64,000 nt of DNA from Xanthomonas massiliensis (GCF_900018785.1 NZ_FCOY01000006.1:1116001-1180000); one strand, 5' to 3'. Numbered from the stretch's first letter, positions 39,770 through 56,872 are shown. Translations and numbers: made by a program. Notes: generated by a model not told the origin, from the sequence alone.

Positions 39770-40852
39770 TCAGCCGGCCGCGAAGGCGCGGCGCATCTTC
39801 GCCGCGTCCGGCCGCTCGACCACGCCGTGCTCGGTGACGATGGCGTCGATCAACGTCCCCGGGGTCACGTCGAACACCGGGTTCCAGGCGCGCACGCCCT
39901 CGGCCACGGTGCGCACGCCGCCGACGCCGAACAGCTCGCCGGGGTCGCGCTGCTCGATCTCGATCGCCTCGCCGCTGGCGGTGGCCATGTCCACCGTGGA
40001 GGACGGCGCCACCACCATGAACTTCACGCCGTGGTGGCGGGCGGCGATGGCCAGCTGGTAGGTGCCGATCTTGTTGGCGGTGTCGCCGTTGGCGCAGATC
40101 CGGTCGGCGCCGACGACCACCCACTGCACCGCGCCGGTCTTCATCAGGTGCGCGGCGGCCGAATCGGCGATCAGGGTGGCGTCGATGCCGTCCTGCTGCA
40201 GTTCCCACACGGTCAGGCGCGCGCCCTGCAGCCAGGGCCGGGTCTCGTCGGCGAACACGCGCGCGATGCGGCCCTGCGCCACCCCGGCGCGGATCACGCC
40301 CAGCGCGGTGCCGAAGCCGGCGGTGGCCAGCGAGCCGGTGTTGCAGTGGGTCAGCACGCCGCTGCCCGGGGCGATCAGCGCCGCACCGAGTTCGCCCATG
40401 TGGCGGTTGGCGGCCAGATCCTCCTCGGCGATGGCCTGCGCCTCGCGTTCCAGCCGCTGCCGCCAGTCCCCGCCGGCAGCGGCCAGCACCCGGCGCATCC
40501 TTGCCAGCGCCCAGGCCAGGTTGACCGCGGTGGGACGGGCGGCGTTGAGCGCCTGCAGGGCCGGCTCCAGCGCGGCCAGTGCCGCCGCGCCGTCCTCGGC
40601 CTGCACGTCGCGCGCGGCCAGCACCGTGCCCCAGCCGGCGGCGATGCCGATGGCCGGCGCGCCGCGCACGGTCAGGCTGCGGATCGCCTCGGCCACCGCG
40701 TCGCCGTCGGTGCAGCGCACGTATTCCACGGCGAACGGCAGCTTGCGCTGGTCGAGCAGGTCGAGGGCGTCGCCGGTCCAGCGGATCGGGCGGACGTGGT
40801 CGTAGCGGGCGTAGTCGATGTCCGGCGCGGACACGGAAGCGGTCGTGTTCAT
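39770..40852 (-). CDS. mtnA: S-methyl-5-thioribose-1-phosphate isomerase
   Basis: 360 aa from ATG 40852 (ATG 40861 would add three residues). It isomerises 5-methylthioribose-1-phosphate to methylthioribulose-1-phosphate in the methionine salvage pathway. It belongs to the eIF2B-alpha-related family. Active-site Cys170 is in [12 protein letters not shown] and Asp250 in [34 protein letters not shown] and AFNPVFD-like [14 protein letters not shown] also fit. No other mtn gene is adjacent. Its last codons are duplicated downstream. Confidence 0.95.
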   Translation of the reverse strand: MNTTASVSAPDIDYARYDHVRPIRWTGDALDLLDQRKLPFAVEYVRCTDGDAVAEAIRSLTVRGAPAIGIAAGWGTVLAARDVQAEDGAAALAALEPALQALNAARPTAVNLAWALARMRRVLAAAGGDWRQRLEREAQAIAEEDLAANRHMGELGAALIAPGSGVLTHCNTGSLATAGFGTALGVIRAGVAQGRIARVFADETRPWLQGARLTVWELQQDGIDATLIADSAAAHLMKTGAVQWVVVGADRICANGDTANKIGTYQLAIAARHHGVKFMVVAPSSTVDMATASGEAIEIEQRDPGELFGVGGVRTVAEGVRAWNPVFDVTPGTLIDAIVTEHGVVERPDAAKMRRAFAAG

Positions 40853-40886
40853 CGGCCGCATTGTAGCGGCCGTCCCCGGCGCGGGC

Positions 40887-41564
40887 TCAGCGCACGCTGA
40901 ACTCGGCGCGGCAGCCCTCGTCGACCCATACGCCGTCCTGGTCCCAGCCCCAGCTGCGGCCCTCCACGCAGGGCGAGCGCGACAGCTGCCGGTACAGGGT
41001 GGCGCCGTGGGCGATGCTGGCGCCGCAGGTGCGGCGCAGGCTGCCCTTGGATTCGCAGCTGACCAGCCACGGCACGTCGACGAAGCCGCCCTGCTCGTTG
41101 CCGATCTCGAAATCGCCGTCGCACCCGCGCGAGACCCAGACCTCGTTGCGGCGCACGCCCCAGGTGCGGCCCTCGCGGCACGGCAGTGCCGAGCGCTGGC
41201 GCAGCAGGCGTACCGGCGCGCCGCGCAGGCGCACCGGGCAGGACTGCACGCCGCCGTTGGATTCGCAGCGCAGCACGCGCCGCACCAGCCCGGGATCGGC
41301 CTCCGGGGCCGCCGCCATGAACTCGGCACGGCAGCCCTGGGTCACCCATACGCCGCCGTCGTAGGTGCCCCAGCGGCTGCCGCGGATGCAGGCCGTGTCC
41401 GAGAGCTGGCGCACCATCTGCACCGGGCCGTCGGCCGGCAGCGGGCAGCGCACCATGCCGCCGTCGCGCGATTCGCACTTCACCGTGGGTGCGGCCGCCG
41501 ACGCCTCGGCCCAGGCGCCGCAGGCATGCATGCCCAGCAACAGGTACAGCCAACGCAACCTCAT
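40887..41564 (-). CDS. DUF3011-type protein with three Cys-rich repeats, exported
   Basis: 225 aa. A signal peptide (about residues 1-20, ending AWAEA) is followed by three tandem units of about 65 residues. Each has the pattern CES, a second Cys, an RQ(L/R)S segment, then C-x-x-G-R-x-WG, VWV, x-GC-x-x-(E/D)F. Four Cys per unit suggest two disulfides each and a periplasmic or secreted location. This is the DUF3011 repeat of unknown function. It follows epmA in the same direction with an 80-bp gap. Confidence 0.8.
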   Translation of the reverse strand: MRLRWLYLLLGMHACGAWAEASAAAPTVKCESRDGGMVRCPLPADGPVQMVRQLSDTACIRGSRWGTYDGGVWVTQGCRAEFMAAAPEADPGLVRRVLRCESNGGVQSCPVRLRGAPVRLLRQRSALPCREGRTWGVRRNEVWVSRGCDGDFEIGNEQGGFVDVPWLVSCESKGSLRRTCGASIAHGATLYRQLSRSPCVEGRSWGWDQDGVWVDEGCRAEFSVR

Positions 41565-41644
41565 GCCCCACTCCGTGCGGTTCCGCAGCGCCGGGCGATG
41601 GCCCGGATCGCCGGCAGCATACTGGAAGCCGGCGACGGCGAATG

Positions 41645-42588
41645 TCACGCCTGCGCGAAATCGAAGGCCAGCACGTCGCCGATGCGATCGCTGCCGCACA
41701 GGGCCATCAACAGCCGGTCCACGCCCACCGCCACGCCGGCGCAGTCGGGCAGCGCCGGCAACGCGGCGAGCAGGCGCTCGTCCAGCGGCGGCAGCACCGC
41801 ACCGCGCGCGCGGCGCACCTGCAGGTCGTGCGCGAAGCGCCGGCGCTGCTCGGCCGCATCGTTCAGCTCGTGGTAGCCGTTGGCGAGTTCGTACCGGCCC
41901 AGGTACAGCTCGAAGCGCTCGGCCACCGGCGGCTGGCCCGGGCGGATGCGGGCCAGCGCCGCCTGGCTGGCCGGCCAGTCCACGACCACGGTGATACGCC
42001 CGGGCGCGAAGTCCGGCTGGATGCGGTGGGTGAACAGCAGGTCCAGCCAGTCGTCGCGGCCCAGCCCGGCCGGGTCGATGGCGATGCCGGCCAGCGGCGC
42101 GCGCAGGGCATCCAGCTCGTCGGCGAACGGGTCCACGCCCACGGCCTGGCGGAACAGGTCGCGGTAGGCGACCACGACCGGCGTGGCGTCGCGCCCGACC
42201 AATGCCAGGGCACGGCGCACCAGGTCGATGGTCTCCTCGATCAGGCGCAGGTGGTCCCAGCCGACCCGGTACCACTCCAGCATGGTGAATTCGGGGTTGT
42301 GGCGGCCGCCGGCCTCGCCGTTGCGAAACACCCGCCCGAGTTCGTAGCAGTCGCCCACGCCGGCGGCGAGCAGACGCTTGAGCGGATACTCCGGCGAGGT
42401 GCGCAGCCAGCGCACCGGCGAGCCGGCGTCCACGTGGCCGGTGAAGCGGGTCTGGAAGCTGTCGATGTTGGGCTCGGTGTTGCCCGCCGCGGACAACACC
42501 GGCGTCTCCACCTCGAGCACGCCGCGCTCGGCGAAGTAGCCGCGCAGCATCGCGTACAGCGCCGCGCGCAGCCGCAATCGCTCCGGGT

Positions 42589-42592
<4 letters not shown>
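41645..42592 (-). CDS. epmA: Elongation factor P (R)-beta-lysine ligase EpmA
   Basis: 315 aa, a truncated class-II lysyl-tRNA-synthetase-like enzyme without the anticodon domain. It adenylates (R)-beta-lysine and transfers it to a lysine of EF-P, which lets ribosomes pass polyproline stretches. Class-II motifs are present: motif 2 in FRNGEAGGRHNPEFTMLEWYR, ELANGYHELNDAAEQRRRF, and motif 3 in GVAVGVDRLLMAL. Its ATG overlaps the stop of the upstream acetyltransferase gene (ATGA), so the two are coupled. epmB and efp are not in the window. Confidence 0.94.
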
Positions 42593-45662
<3,070 letters not shown>

Positions 45663-45724
45663 TCACCGAAGATACGGCGGCGGACGTGGGCACCGCGTGC
45701 GTTGGCCGCGGCGCCCGGCGCGGC

Positions 45725-46462
45725 TCACCAGCGCGGCGGGCGCGTCAGCGGCGGGGCCTCGTGCTGGCGGTCGTAGGCGCGCAGCTCGTCGCGGATGTGG
45801 GCGATGCGCTGGCGGCCCAGGGCGTTGCGGCCATCGTCCAGCACCACGCCGTCGAGCAGCTCGCCCATGCGCTGCACGGTGGGCAGCATGGTCTCCCAGG
45901 CGTCGAGCGCGGTCATCGGCGCCGGCAGGGTCAGGAAGAAGGCGATGGCCGGCGTCTCCATGTCGCGGATGTTGGCCATGTCGAAGCTGCCGGGCTTGAG
46001 GATGCTGGCCATCGAGAAGATCGGCCCGCGCTCGGGATGGCCCTCGACCAGCCGGTGGAACACGTTCATGTGGCCGAACACCATGCCGGTCTTCTCGGCC
46101 GCCACCACGATGTCCTCGCCGCGCAGCACCTGGTCGGCCTTGGCCGCCACGAATAGCGAGACGATCCGGTCGAAGTCCTGGTTGGGGCGCTTGCCGACCT
46201 CGCTGGACGAGACCGGGCCCGAGGCCTCGTCCAGGCCCAGTTCCTGCTGCACCGCATCGTCGCCCTCGCCGGCGCCGGCTTCATCGACACTGCCGCCGTC
46301 CTCGCCGAGCACCGGCTCGCGGCGCTCGCGCGCGGCCGGCTCGGGCGTCTCGATGCGCCGTCCCTGGGCAGGCTTCTTGGGACGACTGAACAGGAAGATG
46401 GCAACGATCAGCAGCAGGCCGGCGGCCAGGATGCCGATGCGCAACAGGGCCATTTCGGACAT
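45725..46462 (-). CDS. zipA: Cell division protein ZipA
   Basis: 245 aa from ATG 46462. One N-terminal transmembrane helix (residues about 4-22, ALLRIGILAAGLLLIVAIFL) followed at once by basic residues gives the Nin topology typical of ZipA. A charged linker (about 25-85) leads to the C-terminal FtsZ-binding domain (about 100-240: RIVSLFVAAKADQVLRGEDI, GPIFSMASILKPGSFDMANI, PTVQRMGELLDG). It tethers the FtsZ ring to the inner membrane. The smc-zipA-ligA order confirms it; an LprI-like gene separates smc and zipA here. Confidence 0.93.
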   Translation of the reverse strand: MSEMALLRIGILAAGLLLIVAIFLFSRPKKPAQGRRIETPEPAARERREPVLGEDGGSVDEAGAGEGDDAVQQELGLDEASGPVSSSEVGKRPNQDFDRIVSLFVAAKADQVLRGEDIVVAAEKTGMVFGHMNVFHRLVEGHPERGPIFSMASILKPGSFDMANIRDMETPAIAFFLTLPAPMTALDAWETMLPTVQRMGELLDGVVLDDGRNALGRQRIAHIRDELRAYDRQHEAPPLTRPPRW

Positions 46463-46571
46463 CAGCAGGCACTCCGGCGCTTGGATTCGGGGCAAATCAT
46501 TGTGACAAGCATGTCATGCCGGACTCGCCTTGGCGATCCCTGCACGCGGCGCCGCTCGCGGCACTGCAATG

Positions 46572-47261
46572 TCAGTAGACACCGTCGTCGGCCATGACCA
46601 GGGTCAGGACGCCTTGCTGCCGCTCCATGTGCCCGAAGAACCACGAAAAGACGGACGGGTGGACCGAAAAGAAGTTGAGCGTGGCGGGCTTGGCGTCGGG
46701 CACCACGACAGGATGGCGCCGCTTCGACCCGATTTGAGTGAATGTGCCGCCCAGGCTGGACGGACCGGTCTTCTCCAAGTCGACCTGCACGGCGAAGCTG
46801 GCATCGACACCGACGAATTCCTGTGGAAAGCGCTCCACCGTCTCCACGTCCAGAAAGCCAGAATTGACAATCTGCGCCTTCAGCATGCCGGCGGTCGGGG
46901 GCTTCGCGAGCGCGTGCTCCTTTTCCTGGATCACCCAGGCCGCGCAGGCCCGCGGCGAATCACGCGGTGCCCGCGCCTGAGGGGCCTGCGCATTGTTGCA
47001 GTTCCTCAGGCGCTTGGCGAAAAAGGCCCTGTCCTTGGCTGCAAGGAAGCGGACATCGGAGTCAGCGCTGCGCCCGGCCTGCTCGTAGACTTGGCCGATA
47101 CGTACCAGCGACCGGTCGAGCGCAGGCGTGGCGCACACGAATCGGTCCACCGCGGAGCTGGATGCGCAATCGACCAATGCCGGCGGCGAACCGGCCACGG
47201 CCGGCGGGGAAAACAGCAGGATGCCCGATAGCAGAACGCTCCAAGATGGAAACGAGGACAT
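46572..47261 (-). CDS. Exported LprI-like protein inserted between smc and zipA
   Basis: 229 aa from ATG 47261. A signal peptide (about residues 1-23, SVLLSGILLFSPPAVAG) precedes an LprI-like domain: DCASSSAVDRFVCATPALDR followed by SLVRIGQVY, with the paired Cys characteristic of lysozyme-inhibitor-like LprI modules. The second half (about 110-229) has no recognised domain. Third-position G/C is visibly lower than in smc and zipA, and related genomes usually have smc directly before zipA, so this is a candidate insertion. A role in lysozyme defence is a family-based guess. Confidence 0.65.
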   Translation of the reverse strand: MSSFPSWSVLLSGILLFSPPAVAGSPPALVDCASSSAVDRFVCATPALDRSLVRIGQVYEQAGRSADSDVRFLAAKDRAFFAKRLRNCNNAQAPQARAPRDSPRACAAWVIQEKEHALAKPPTAGMLKAQIVNSGFLDVETVERFPQEFVGVDASFAVQVDLEKTGPSSLGGTFTQIGSKRRHPVVVPDAKPATLNFFSVHPSVFSWFFGHMERQQGVLTLVMADDGVY

Positions 47262-47330
47262 GCGCGGAACCCCGGGGAAAGCTGCCCGTCGATTATCTCC
47301 AACGCGGCCCGGACGAAGCAAATGTCGGGC

Positions 47331-50837
<3,507 letters not shown>

Positions 50838-51006
50838 CGGGCAGTGGTTTCCGGGCGGGGCGCGGGCGGCGCCGCAGCGGCGGTAATACGGAGGTGGCCG
50901 GCGGCAAGCGCTTGATCCGGCACGGGATCGGCCACGCGCCGCAGGCGGGGCCGGGCGAGTATAGCCGAGCCGGTCGCCGCCGCCGCGCGGCCGGGGCCCA
51001 TACGGA

Positions 51007-51030
51007 AACGGGCGCCCGAAGGCGCCCGTT
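51007..51030 (-). terminator. Terminator of the rpsF-rpsR-rplI operon
   Basis: Leftward the sequence is AACGGGCGCC, loop TTCG, GGCGCCCGTT, then TCC: a perfect 10-bp stem capped by the very stable UUCG tetraloop, 30 bp past the rplI stop and followed by T-rich bases. A clear intrinsic-type terminator. Confidence 0.8.
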
Positions 51031-51060
51031 CCGCGTCGATCCAGGCCCGGGGGCCGCGGA

Positions 51061-51513
51061 TCAGTGGGCCTCGGCCTCGATGATCACCTTCACGGTGGCC
51101 TCGACGTCGGCGTGCAGGTGCACGAGCACGTCGTACTCGCCCACGTTGCGGAAGGCGCCTTCGCCCAGGATGACCTCGCTCTTGTGCAGCGGCAGGCCGG
51201 CGGCGGTGAACGCCTCGGCGATGTCGCGCGGGCCGACCGAGCCGTACAGCTTGCCTTCGGTCGAGGCATGCGCGGCGATGGTCACGCTCTGGCCCTCGAA
51301 CTTGTCGGCGCGGGCCTGGGCCTCGTCGTGGATGGACTGGGCCTTGGCCTCGTACTCGGCGCGCTTGGTCTCGAACTCAGCGACGTTGCTGGCGGTGGCC
51401 GGCACGGCCTTGCCCTGCGGAACCAGGTAGTTGCGGCCGTAGCCCGGCTTGACGGTGACCTTGTCGCCCAGGTTGCCCAGGTTGGTCACCTTCTGCAGCA
51501 GAATCAGATCCAT
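51061..51513 (-). CDS. rplI: 50S ribosomal protein L9
   Basis: 150 aa, standard length. The N-terminal domain [19 protein letters not shown], continuing to [19 protein letters not shown], is the L9 signature; a long connecting helix (about 45-75) and a C-terminal rRNA-binding domain ([15 protein letters not shown] ... [17 protein letters not shown]) follow. L9 binds 23S rRNA near the L1 stalk and helps reading-frame maintenance. Last gene of rpsF-rpsR-rplI, 155 bp after rpsR; a 9-bp stem (51593-51601/51615-51623) in that gap could modulate its level. Confidence 0.97.
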   Translation of the reverse strand: MDLILLQKVTNLGNLGDKVTVKPGYGRNYLVPQGKAVPATASNVAEFETKRAEYEAKAQSIHDEAQARADKFEGQSVTIAAHASTEGKLYGSVGPRDIAEAFTAAGLPLHKSEVILGEGAFRNVGEYDVLVHLHADVEATVKVIIEAEAH

Positions 51514-51592
51514 GGTGGTGCTCCGTTATTCGTTAGCGACGGCCTGGCGGCCGCCGCAACGCATTGCTGTCCGAATAGGACGGGAAAGATGC

Positions 51593-51623
51593 CGGGAAGG
51601 CCCTCGGGGAGGACGCCTTCCCG
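51593..51623 (-). other. Hairpin in the rpsR-rplI gap
   Basis: CGGGAAGGC (51593-51601) pairs with GCCTTCCCG (51615-51623), 13-base loop. There is no T-run. It may be a partial terminator or an RNA-processing or feedback element between the two ribosomal genes; not identified further. Confidence 0.35.
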
Positions 51624-51668
51624 CCGGAACCCGCGCGCGGATGCACGGGCTCCTCCGAGGGGCTCGGA

Positions 51669-51899
51669 TCAGACGTCGTGGTTGTCCGTGTACGGGATCA
51701 GCGCCAGGAAGCGGGCGCGCTTGATCGCCGTGGCCAGCTGGCGCTGGTACTTGGACTTGGTGCCGGTCACGCGGCTCGGCACGATCTTGCCGTTCTCGGT
51801 GATGTACTGGCGCAGGGTGTTGAGATCCTTGTAGTCGATCTCCTTCACGCCCTCGGCGGTGAACTTGCAGAACTTGCGGCGACGGAAGAACTTGGACAT
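51669..51899 (-). CDS. rpsR: 30S ribosomal protein S18
   Basis: 76 aa, full length. The S18 signature [21 protein letters not shown] is followed by [20 protein letters not shown] and [20 protein letters not shown], matching the family along its length. S18 pairs with S6 on the 16S platform. It lies 11 bp after rpsF and is co-transcribed. Confidence 0.98.
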   Translation of the reverse strand: MSKFFRRRKFCKFTAEGVKEIDYKDLNTLRQYITENGKIVPSRVTGTKSKYQRQLATAIKRARFLALIPYTDNHDV

Positions 51900-51910
51900 G
51901 GGTGTGCTCC

Positions 51911-52342
51911 TCAGGCCGCGGCGGCGTTGTCGCCGTCGGCCTCGTTGTCGTTGGAGGACTCGCCTTCCTCGTCGTCACGGCGACGACGCTCGGCGCGCTC
52001 GGGCTTGTCGCCCTTCTCGTCCTTGCTCTTCATGATGAACGACGGCTCGGTGTCGGCCTCGTCGCGCTTGATCACCAGGTGGCGCAGGATCGCGTCGTTG
52101 AAGCGGAACAGCTCCACCAGCTCGTTCAGCACGGCCTGGTCGGCCTCGACGTTGAACAGCACGTAGTGGGCCTTGACCAGGTCCTGGATCGGATAGGCCA
52201 GCTGGCGGCGGCCCCAGTCTTCCAGGCGGTGGATCGTGCCGTTGCCGTTCTCGACCAGCGTCTTGTAGCGCTCGATCATCGCCGGCACCTGTTCGCTCTG
52301 GTCCGGGTGGACCAGGAACACGATTTCGTAATGACGACTCAT
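51911..52342 (-). CDS. rpsF: 30S ribosomal protein S6
   Basis: 143 aa. The S6 ferredoxin-like fold is clear ([52 protein letters not shown]). The C-terminal tail (about 100-143) is charged and rich in Glu/Asp/Asn, longer than in E. coli unmodified S6; acidic tails are normal in the group and are the target of RimK-type glutamylation in some bacteria. First gene of the operon; ribosome site AAAGGT 8 bases before the ATG. Confidence 0.97.
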   Translation of the reverse strand: MSRHYEIVFLVHPDQSEQVPAMIERYKTLVENGNGTIHRLEDWGRRQLAYPIQDLVKAHYVLFNVEADQAVLNELVELFRFNDAILRHLVIKRDEADTEPSFIMKSKDEKGDKPERAERRRRDDEEGESSNDNEADGDNAAAA

Positions 52343-52478
52343 GTGGTTCTACCTTTCGGATGTGGCCCCTAGGGGCCGGACAGCCCCCCGCGACGATGGC
52401 GGTGGAGCAAGGAAACCCGCATGGCGCGGGCAGCCGCTGATTATGGCAGCCGCCCGGGGCGGCCGCAAGCGCGGGCGG
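52343..52478 (-). promoter_or_regulatory. rpsF leader region with a GGCCCCTAGGGGCC palindrome
   Basis: The leader between the Fe-S gene and rpsF carries a 14-bp perfect palindrome at 52364-52377, followed leftward by ACATCCGAAAGGT and the start. In many bacteria the S6:S18 pair binds a CCG-containing leader structure for autoregulation; this leader has CCG in the right neighbourhood. The match is suggestive only. Confidence 0.3.
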
Positions 52479-52817
52479 TCAGGCCTTGTCGGCCTCGACG
52501 GTGAAGCTCTCCCCGCAGCCGCACTCGGCGGTGGCGTTGGGATTGTCGAACACGAAGGTCTGGCTCAGGCCCTTGCGCGCGAAGTCGATACGGGTGCCGT
52601 CCACCAGCGGCAGGCTGGCGGCGGCCACGTAGACGCGCACGCCGTCCTGCTCGAACACGGCATCGTCCGGGCGTTGCTCGGTGGCCAGCTCGGTAACGTG
52701 GCCCCAGCCCGAGCAGCCGGTGCGCTCCACGCCGAAGCGCAGGCCCAGCGCGCCGGGCGTGTGCTCGACGAACTGCTGCACGCGTTGCCAGGCGGCGGGA
52801 CTGAGGGTGACGGCCAT
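52479..52817 (-). CDS. A-type iron-sulfur cluster carrier (IscA/ErpA/HesB family)
   Basis: 112 aa. The three cluster-ligand cysteines are Cys35 (RTGCSGWGH), Cys99 and Cys101 (ECGCGESF), the same spacing and even numbering as E. coli IscA. Family core features [13 protein letters not shown] and [19 protein letters not shown] are present. A-type carriers pass Fe-S clusters from the scaffold to targets. No isc or suf genes adjoin, so it may be a stand-alone carrier; IscA or ErpA cannot be decided here. Divergent from asnS. Confidence 0.92.
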   Translation of the reverse strand: MAVTLSPAAWQRVQQFVEHTPGALGLRFGVERTGCSGWGHVTELATEQRPDDAVFEQDGVRVYVAAASLPLVDGTRIDFARKGLSQTFVFDNPNATAECGCGESFTVEADKA

Positions 52818-52927
52818 GGGCGGGACTCCGGGACGATGCGTGGTCGATTATAGGACGCGCGGCGGTGCACGCAGTTAAACTTCGGCTTCTCCCTCAAGAT
52901 CCGGGCCGCTGCGGCGGTATTCAAGAC

Positions 52928-54328
<1,401 letters not shown>

Positions 54329-54329
54329 G

Positions 54330-54566
54330 ATGGCGCTGACCGTGCAGCTGGTGCTGTGGGCGCTGGCGCTGCTGGCCGCCGTGGCCGGGCTGGCGCGGCT
54401 GCTGCGGTTGCTGCGCCCATCGCGGGCCGATGGCGCCCCGCCCGGCTGGGACACGCTCGCCGGCGCCGAGGCGCTGTCGCGCGCGGTGCGCCCGCTGTGG
54501 CTGGCGGCGGTGCTGGTCCTGGCCGGCGCCGCCGCGCCGCGCGTGCTGGCCTGGATGCAGGCCTGA
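54330..54566 (+). CDS. Small two-helix membrane protein, unknown
   Basis: 78 aa, beginning one base after the asnS stop, so it is probably translated by re-initiation. Two hydrophobic helices (about 5-24, QLVLWALALLAAVAGLARLL; and about 55-72, PLWLAAVLVLAGAAAPRVL) flank a loop with GAPPGWDTLAGAEALSRAVR. No known domain. Conserved coupling with asnS would support a real gene. Confidence 0.6.
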   Translation: MALTVQLVLWALALLAAVAGLARLLRLLRPSRADGAPPGWDTLAGAEALSRAVRPLWLAAVLVLAGAAAPRVLAWMQA

Positions 54567-54613
54567 CCCGATCGCACGCCGCGGCGTGCCCACCCCGACA
54601 CGGAGAGACTTCG

Positions 54614-54928
54614 ATGAACGACCACGATCGCCCCTACGAGCAGTGGTGGCTGGCCAGCCTGGGGCGGATGCTGGTGTGGGCACGCCTGCGGGTGAAGGAC
54701 GCCGGGACCGCCGAGGTCCTGGACAGCGCCGGCACCACCCTGGCCTACGACAGCGCCGATTCGGCGCGCAATGCCCTGTTCGACGCCGGCTTCGTCGCCT
54801 GGGACGGGCTCGACGAGGAGGACGCGCTCGCCCGCGGCGTGGCGCTGGAGGAGCTCCTGCCGCCCCAGGCCGACGACGACGAGGCGCTGGTCGCGCGCAT
54901 GGTGCAGCCGCTCGGCGGCCGCGCCTGA
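54614..54928 (+). CDS. Small acidic protein, unknown
   Basis: 104 aa from ATG 54614, with ribosome site GGAGAG eight bases before. It is aromatic at the N-terminus (PYEQWWLASLGRMLVWARLRV), has a short beta-rich middle (GTAEVLDSAGTTLAYDSADS) and is strongly acidic at the end (LDEEDALARGV, QADDDEALVAR). Cytosolic; no membrane helix or recognised domain. It sits in the asnS-PaiB gene line. Function cannot be stated. Confidence 0.65.
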   Translation: MNDHDRPYEQWWLASLGRMLVWARLRVKDAGTAEVLDSAGTTLAYDSADSARNALFDAGFVAWDGLDEEDALARGVALEELLPPQADDDEALVARMVQPLGGRA

Positions 54929-54937
54929 GACCGGCCG

Positions 54938-55576
54938 GTGTACGTCCCCGCGGGGTTCGCCTCCGACGACCTGGCCCGGCTCGACGCCCTGGTCGGTCGC
55001 GATCCGTTCGTCACCCTGGTCACCGTCGACGGCGAAGGCATGCCGTTCGCCAGCCACCTGCCCGTGCTCTATCGCCGCGACGACGCCGGCATCGTGCTGG
55101 AAGGCCACTGGGCGCGGCCCAACCCGCAAGGGCGCCATGCCGGCACCGCGCTGGCCATCGTCCACGGGCCGCATGCCTACGTGTCGGCCGGCTGGTATCC
55201 CGACAAGGCCAGCGCCGGGCGCGTGCCCACCTGGAACTACGAGGCCGCCCACCTGCGCGGCACGCTGGAAACGTTCGACGACGCCGACGCTCTGGCAGCG
55301 GTGGTCGATGCGCTCAGCCGCGTGCATGAGGCCCGCGCCGGCGGCGACTGGGGGTTCGACCGCGACGACATCCGCCAGACGCGCATGCTGGCCGGCATCG
55401 TCGGCTTCCGCCTGCGCGTGGCGCAGGTGCAGATCAAGCGCAAGCTCGGCCAGAACCATCCGCGCGCCAACATGGCGGCGGTGATCGACCGGCTGCAGGC
55501 ACGCGGCGGGCGCGAGGCCGAGGTCGCCGCGGCGATGGCGCAGCTGCTGCCCGCGCCGGACGACACCCGGCGCTGA
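54938..55576 (+). CDS. PaiB-like FMN-binding negative transcriptional regulator family protein
   Basis: 212 aa from GTG 54938, nine bases behind the previous stop. FMN-binding split-barrel signatures: FVTLVTVDGEGMPFASHLPV, VLEGHWARPNPQ, GPHAYVSAGWYPDK, VPTWNYEAAHLRG and RMLAGIVGFRLRVAQVQIKRKLGQNHP near the end. PaiB was described as a regulator of sporulation and protease genes in Bacillus, but most relatives are probably flavin-dependent enzymes or sensors. The role here is unknown. Confidence 0.87.
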   Translation: MYVPAGFASDDLARLDALVGRDPFVTLVTVDGEGMPFASHLPVLYRRDDAGIVLEGHWARPNPQGRHAGTALAIVHGPHAYVSAGWYPDKASAGRVPTWNYEAAHLRGTLETFDDADALAAVVDALSRVHEARAGGDWGFDRDDIRQTRMLAGIVGFRLRVAQVQIKRKLGQNHPRANMAAVIDRLQARGGREAEVAAAMAQLLPAPDDTRR

Positions 55577-55649
55577 GCGCCGCTGCATCGCGCGGCCGCG
55601 GCAACGGCGCTACCCTTGCGCTCCCCCTTTCCCCCGCGGGGTATCCCCG

Positions 55650-56312
55650 ATGCCAGAACTCAAGCAACTGCTCAAGAACAACGCCGAATGGGCCGAGCGC
55701 ATCCAGCGCGAGGATCCCGGCTTCTTCGAGCGCCTGTCCAAGCAGCAGTCGCCGATGTACCTGTGGATCGGTTGCTCCGACTCGCGCGTGCCGGCCAACC
55801 AGATCCTCAACCTGGATCCGGGCGAGGTCTTCGTCCACCGCAACGTCGCCAACGTGGTGGTGCACTCGGACCTCAACTGCCTGTCCACGGTGCAGTTCGC
55901 CATCGACGTGCTCAAGGTGCGCCACATCCTGGTGGTCGGCCACTACGGCTGCTCCGGCGTGCACGCCGCGCTGGTGGGCCAGCGCGTGGGCCTGGCCGAC
56001 AACTGGCTGCGCCATGTCGGCGACGTGCGCGAGAAGCACGCCGCGCTGCTGGCGAAGGTGCCCGGCGAGGAGCTGCGCCATGCCCGCCTGTGCGAGCTCA
56101 ACGCCATCGAGCAGACCGTCAACCTGTGCCACAGCACGGTGGTGCAGGATGCCTGGGCGCGCGGCCAGACGCTGAAGCTGCACGCCTGGTGCTACAGCCT
56201 GTTCGACGGCCTGGTGCGCCAGCTGGGCATGGACGTGGACTCGTTGCAGGCGCTGCCTGCCGCCTACGCCAATGCCCTGGCGAACATCCCCGTGGACCAC
56301 AAGCGCGACTGA
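55650..56312 (+). CDS. can: Beta-class carbonic anhydrase
   Basis: 220 aa. Zinc ligands and catalytic dyad: Cys42, Asp44 and Arg46 in [12 protein letters not shown], with His98 and Cys101 in VGHYGCSG, matching the family exactly. It interconverts CO2 and bicarbonate in the cytosol, supplying bicarbonate to carboxylases. It precedes the kynurenine genes by 26 bp, and the 3-hydroxyanthranilate dioxygenase follows directly; a functional link is possible but not needed. Length is typical (about 220). Confidence 0.95.
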   Translation: MPELKQLLKNNAEWAERIQREDPGFFERLSKQQSPMYLWIGCSDSRVPANQILNLDPGEVFVHRNVANVVVHSDLNCLSTVQFAIDVLKVRHILVVGHYGCSGVHAALVGQRVGLADNWLRHVGDVREKHAALLAKVPGEELRHARLCELNAIEQTVNLCHSTVVQDAWARGQTLKLHAWCYSLFDGLVRQLGMDVDSLQALPAAYANALANIPVDHKRD

Positions 56313-56338
56313 CCGGCACCCCGCCGACGGAGCCTGCG

Positions 56339-56872
56339 ATGCTGCCCCCGCCCATCAACCTGCTGGCCTGGATCGACGAACACCGCCACCTGCTCAAGCC
56401 GCCGGTGGGCAACAAGTGCATCCAGCAGGACGACTTCATCATCATGATCGTCGGCGGCCCCAACACCCGCACCGACTACCACTACGACGAAGGCCCGGAG
56501 TGGTTCTTCCAGATCGAGGGCGAGATGGTGCTGCGGGTGCAGGAGGACGGCGCGCCGCGCGACATCCCGATCCGGGCCGGCGAGGTATTCCTGCTGCCGC
56601 CGAAGGTGCCGCACTCGCCGCAGCGCATGCCCGACTCGGTCGGGCTGGTGGTCGAGCGCCGGCGCCTGCCGCACGAGCACGACGGCCTGCTGTGGTTCTG
56701 CGAGGCCTGCAACCACCTGCTGTACGAGGCGTACTTCCCGCTGCGCGACATCGAGACCGATTTCCCGCCGGTGTTCGACCGCTTCTACCGCTCGCGGGCC
56801 CTGCGCACCTGCCAGGCCTGCGGCGAGCTGCACCCGGCGCCCGGGCGCTACGCCGCGCTCGACCCGGCCTGA
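56339..56872 (+). CDS. nbaC: 3-hydroxyanthranilate 3,4-dioxygenase
   Basis: 177 aa, bacterial size. It opens 3-hydroxyanthranilate to 2-amino-3-carboxymuconate semialdehyde, which closes to quinolinate for NAD synthesis. The catalytic Fe2+ ligands are His48 and Glu54 ([10 protein letters not shown]) and His92 (KVPHSPQ) in a cupin fold. A second, rubredoxin-like iron site is formed by Cys121, Cys124, Cys158 and Cys161 (CEAC, CQAC), the bacterial feature. It sits 26 bp after can and 50 bp before kynU in one run. Confidence 0.95.
   Translation: MLPPPINLLAWIDEHRHLLKPPVGNKCIQQDDFIIMIVGGPNTRTDYHYDEGPEWFFQIEGEMVLRVQEDGAPRDIPIRAGEVFLLPPKVPHSPQRMPDSVGLVVERRRLPHEHDGLLWFCEACNHLLYEAYFPLRDIETDFPPVFDRFYRSRALRTCQACGELHPAPGRYAALDPA

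Noticed and set aside
50838-51060. Possible gene between smc and the rplI terminator
   Set aside because: Short frames only, no ribosome site or domain; the region holds the smc leader and the terminator.
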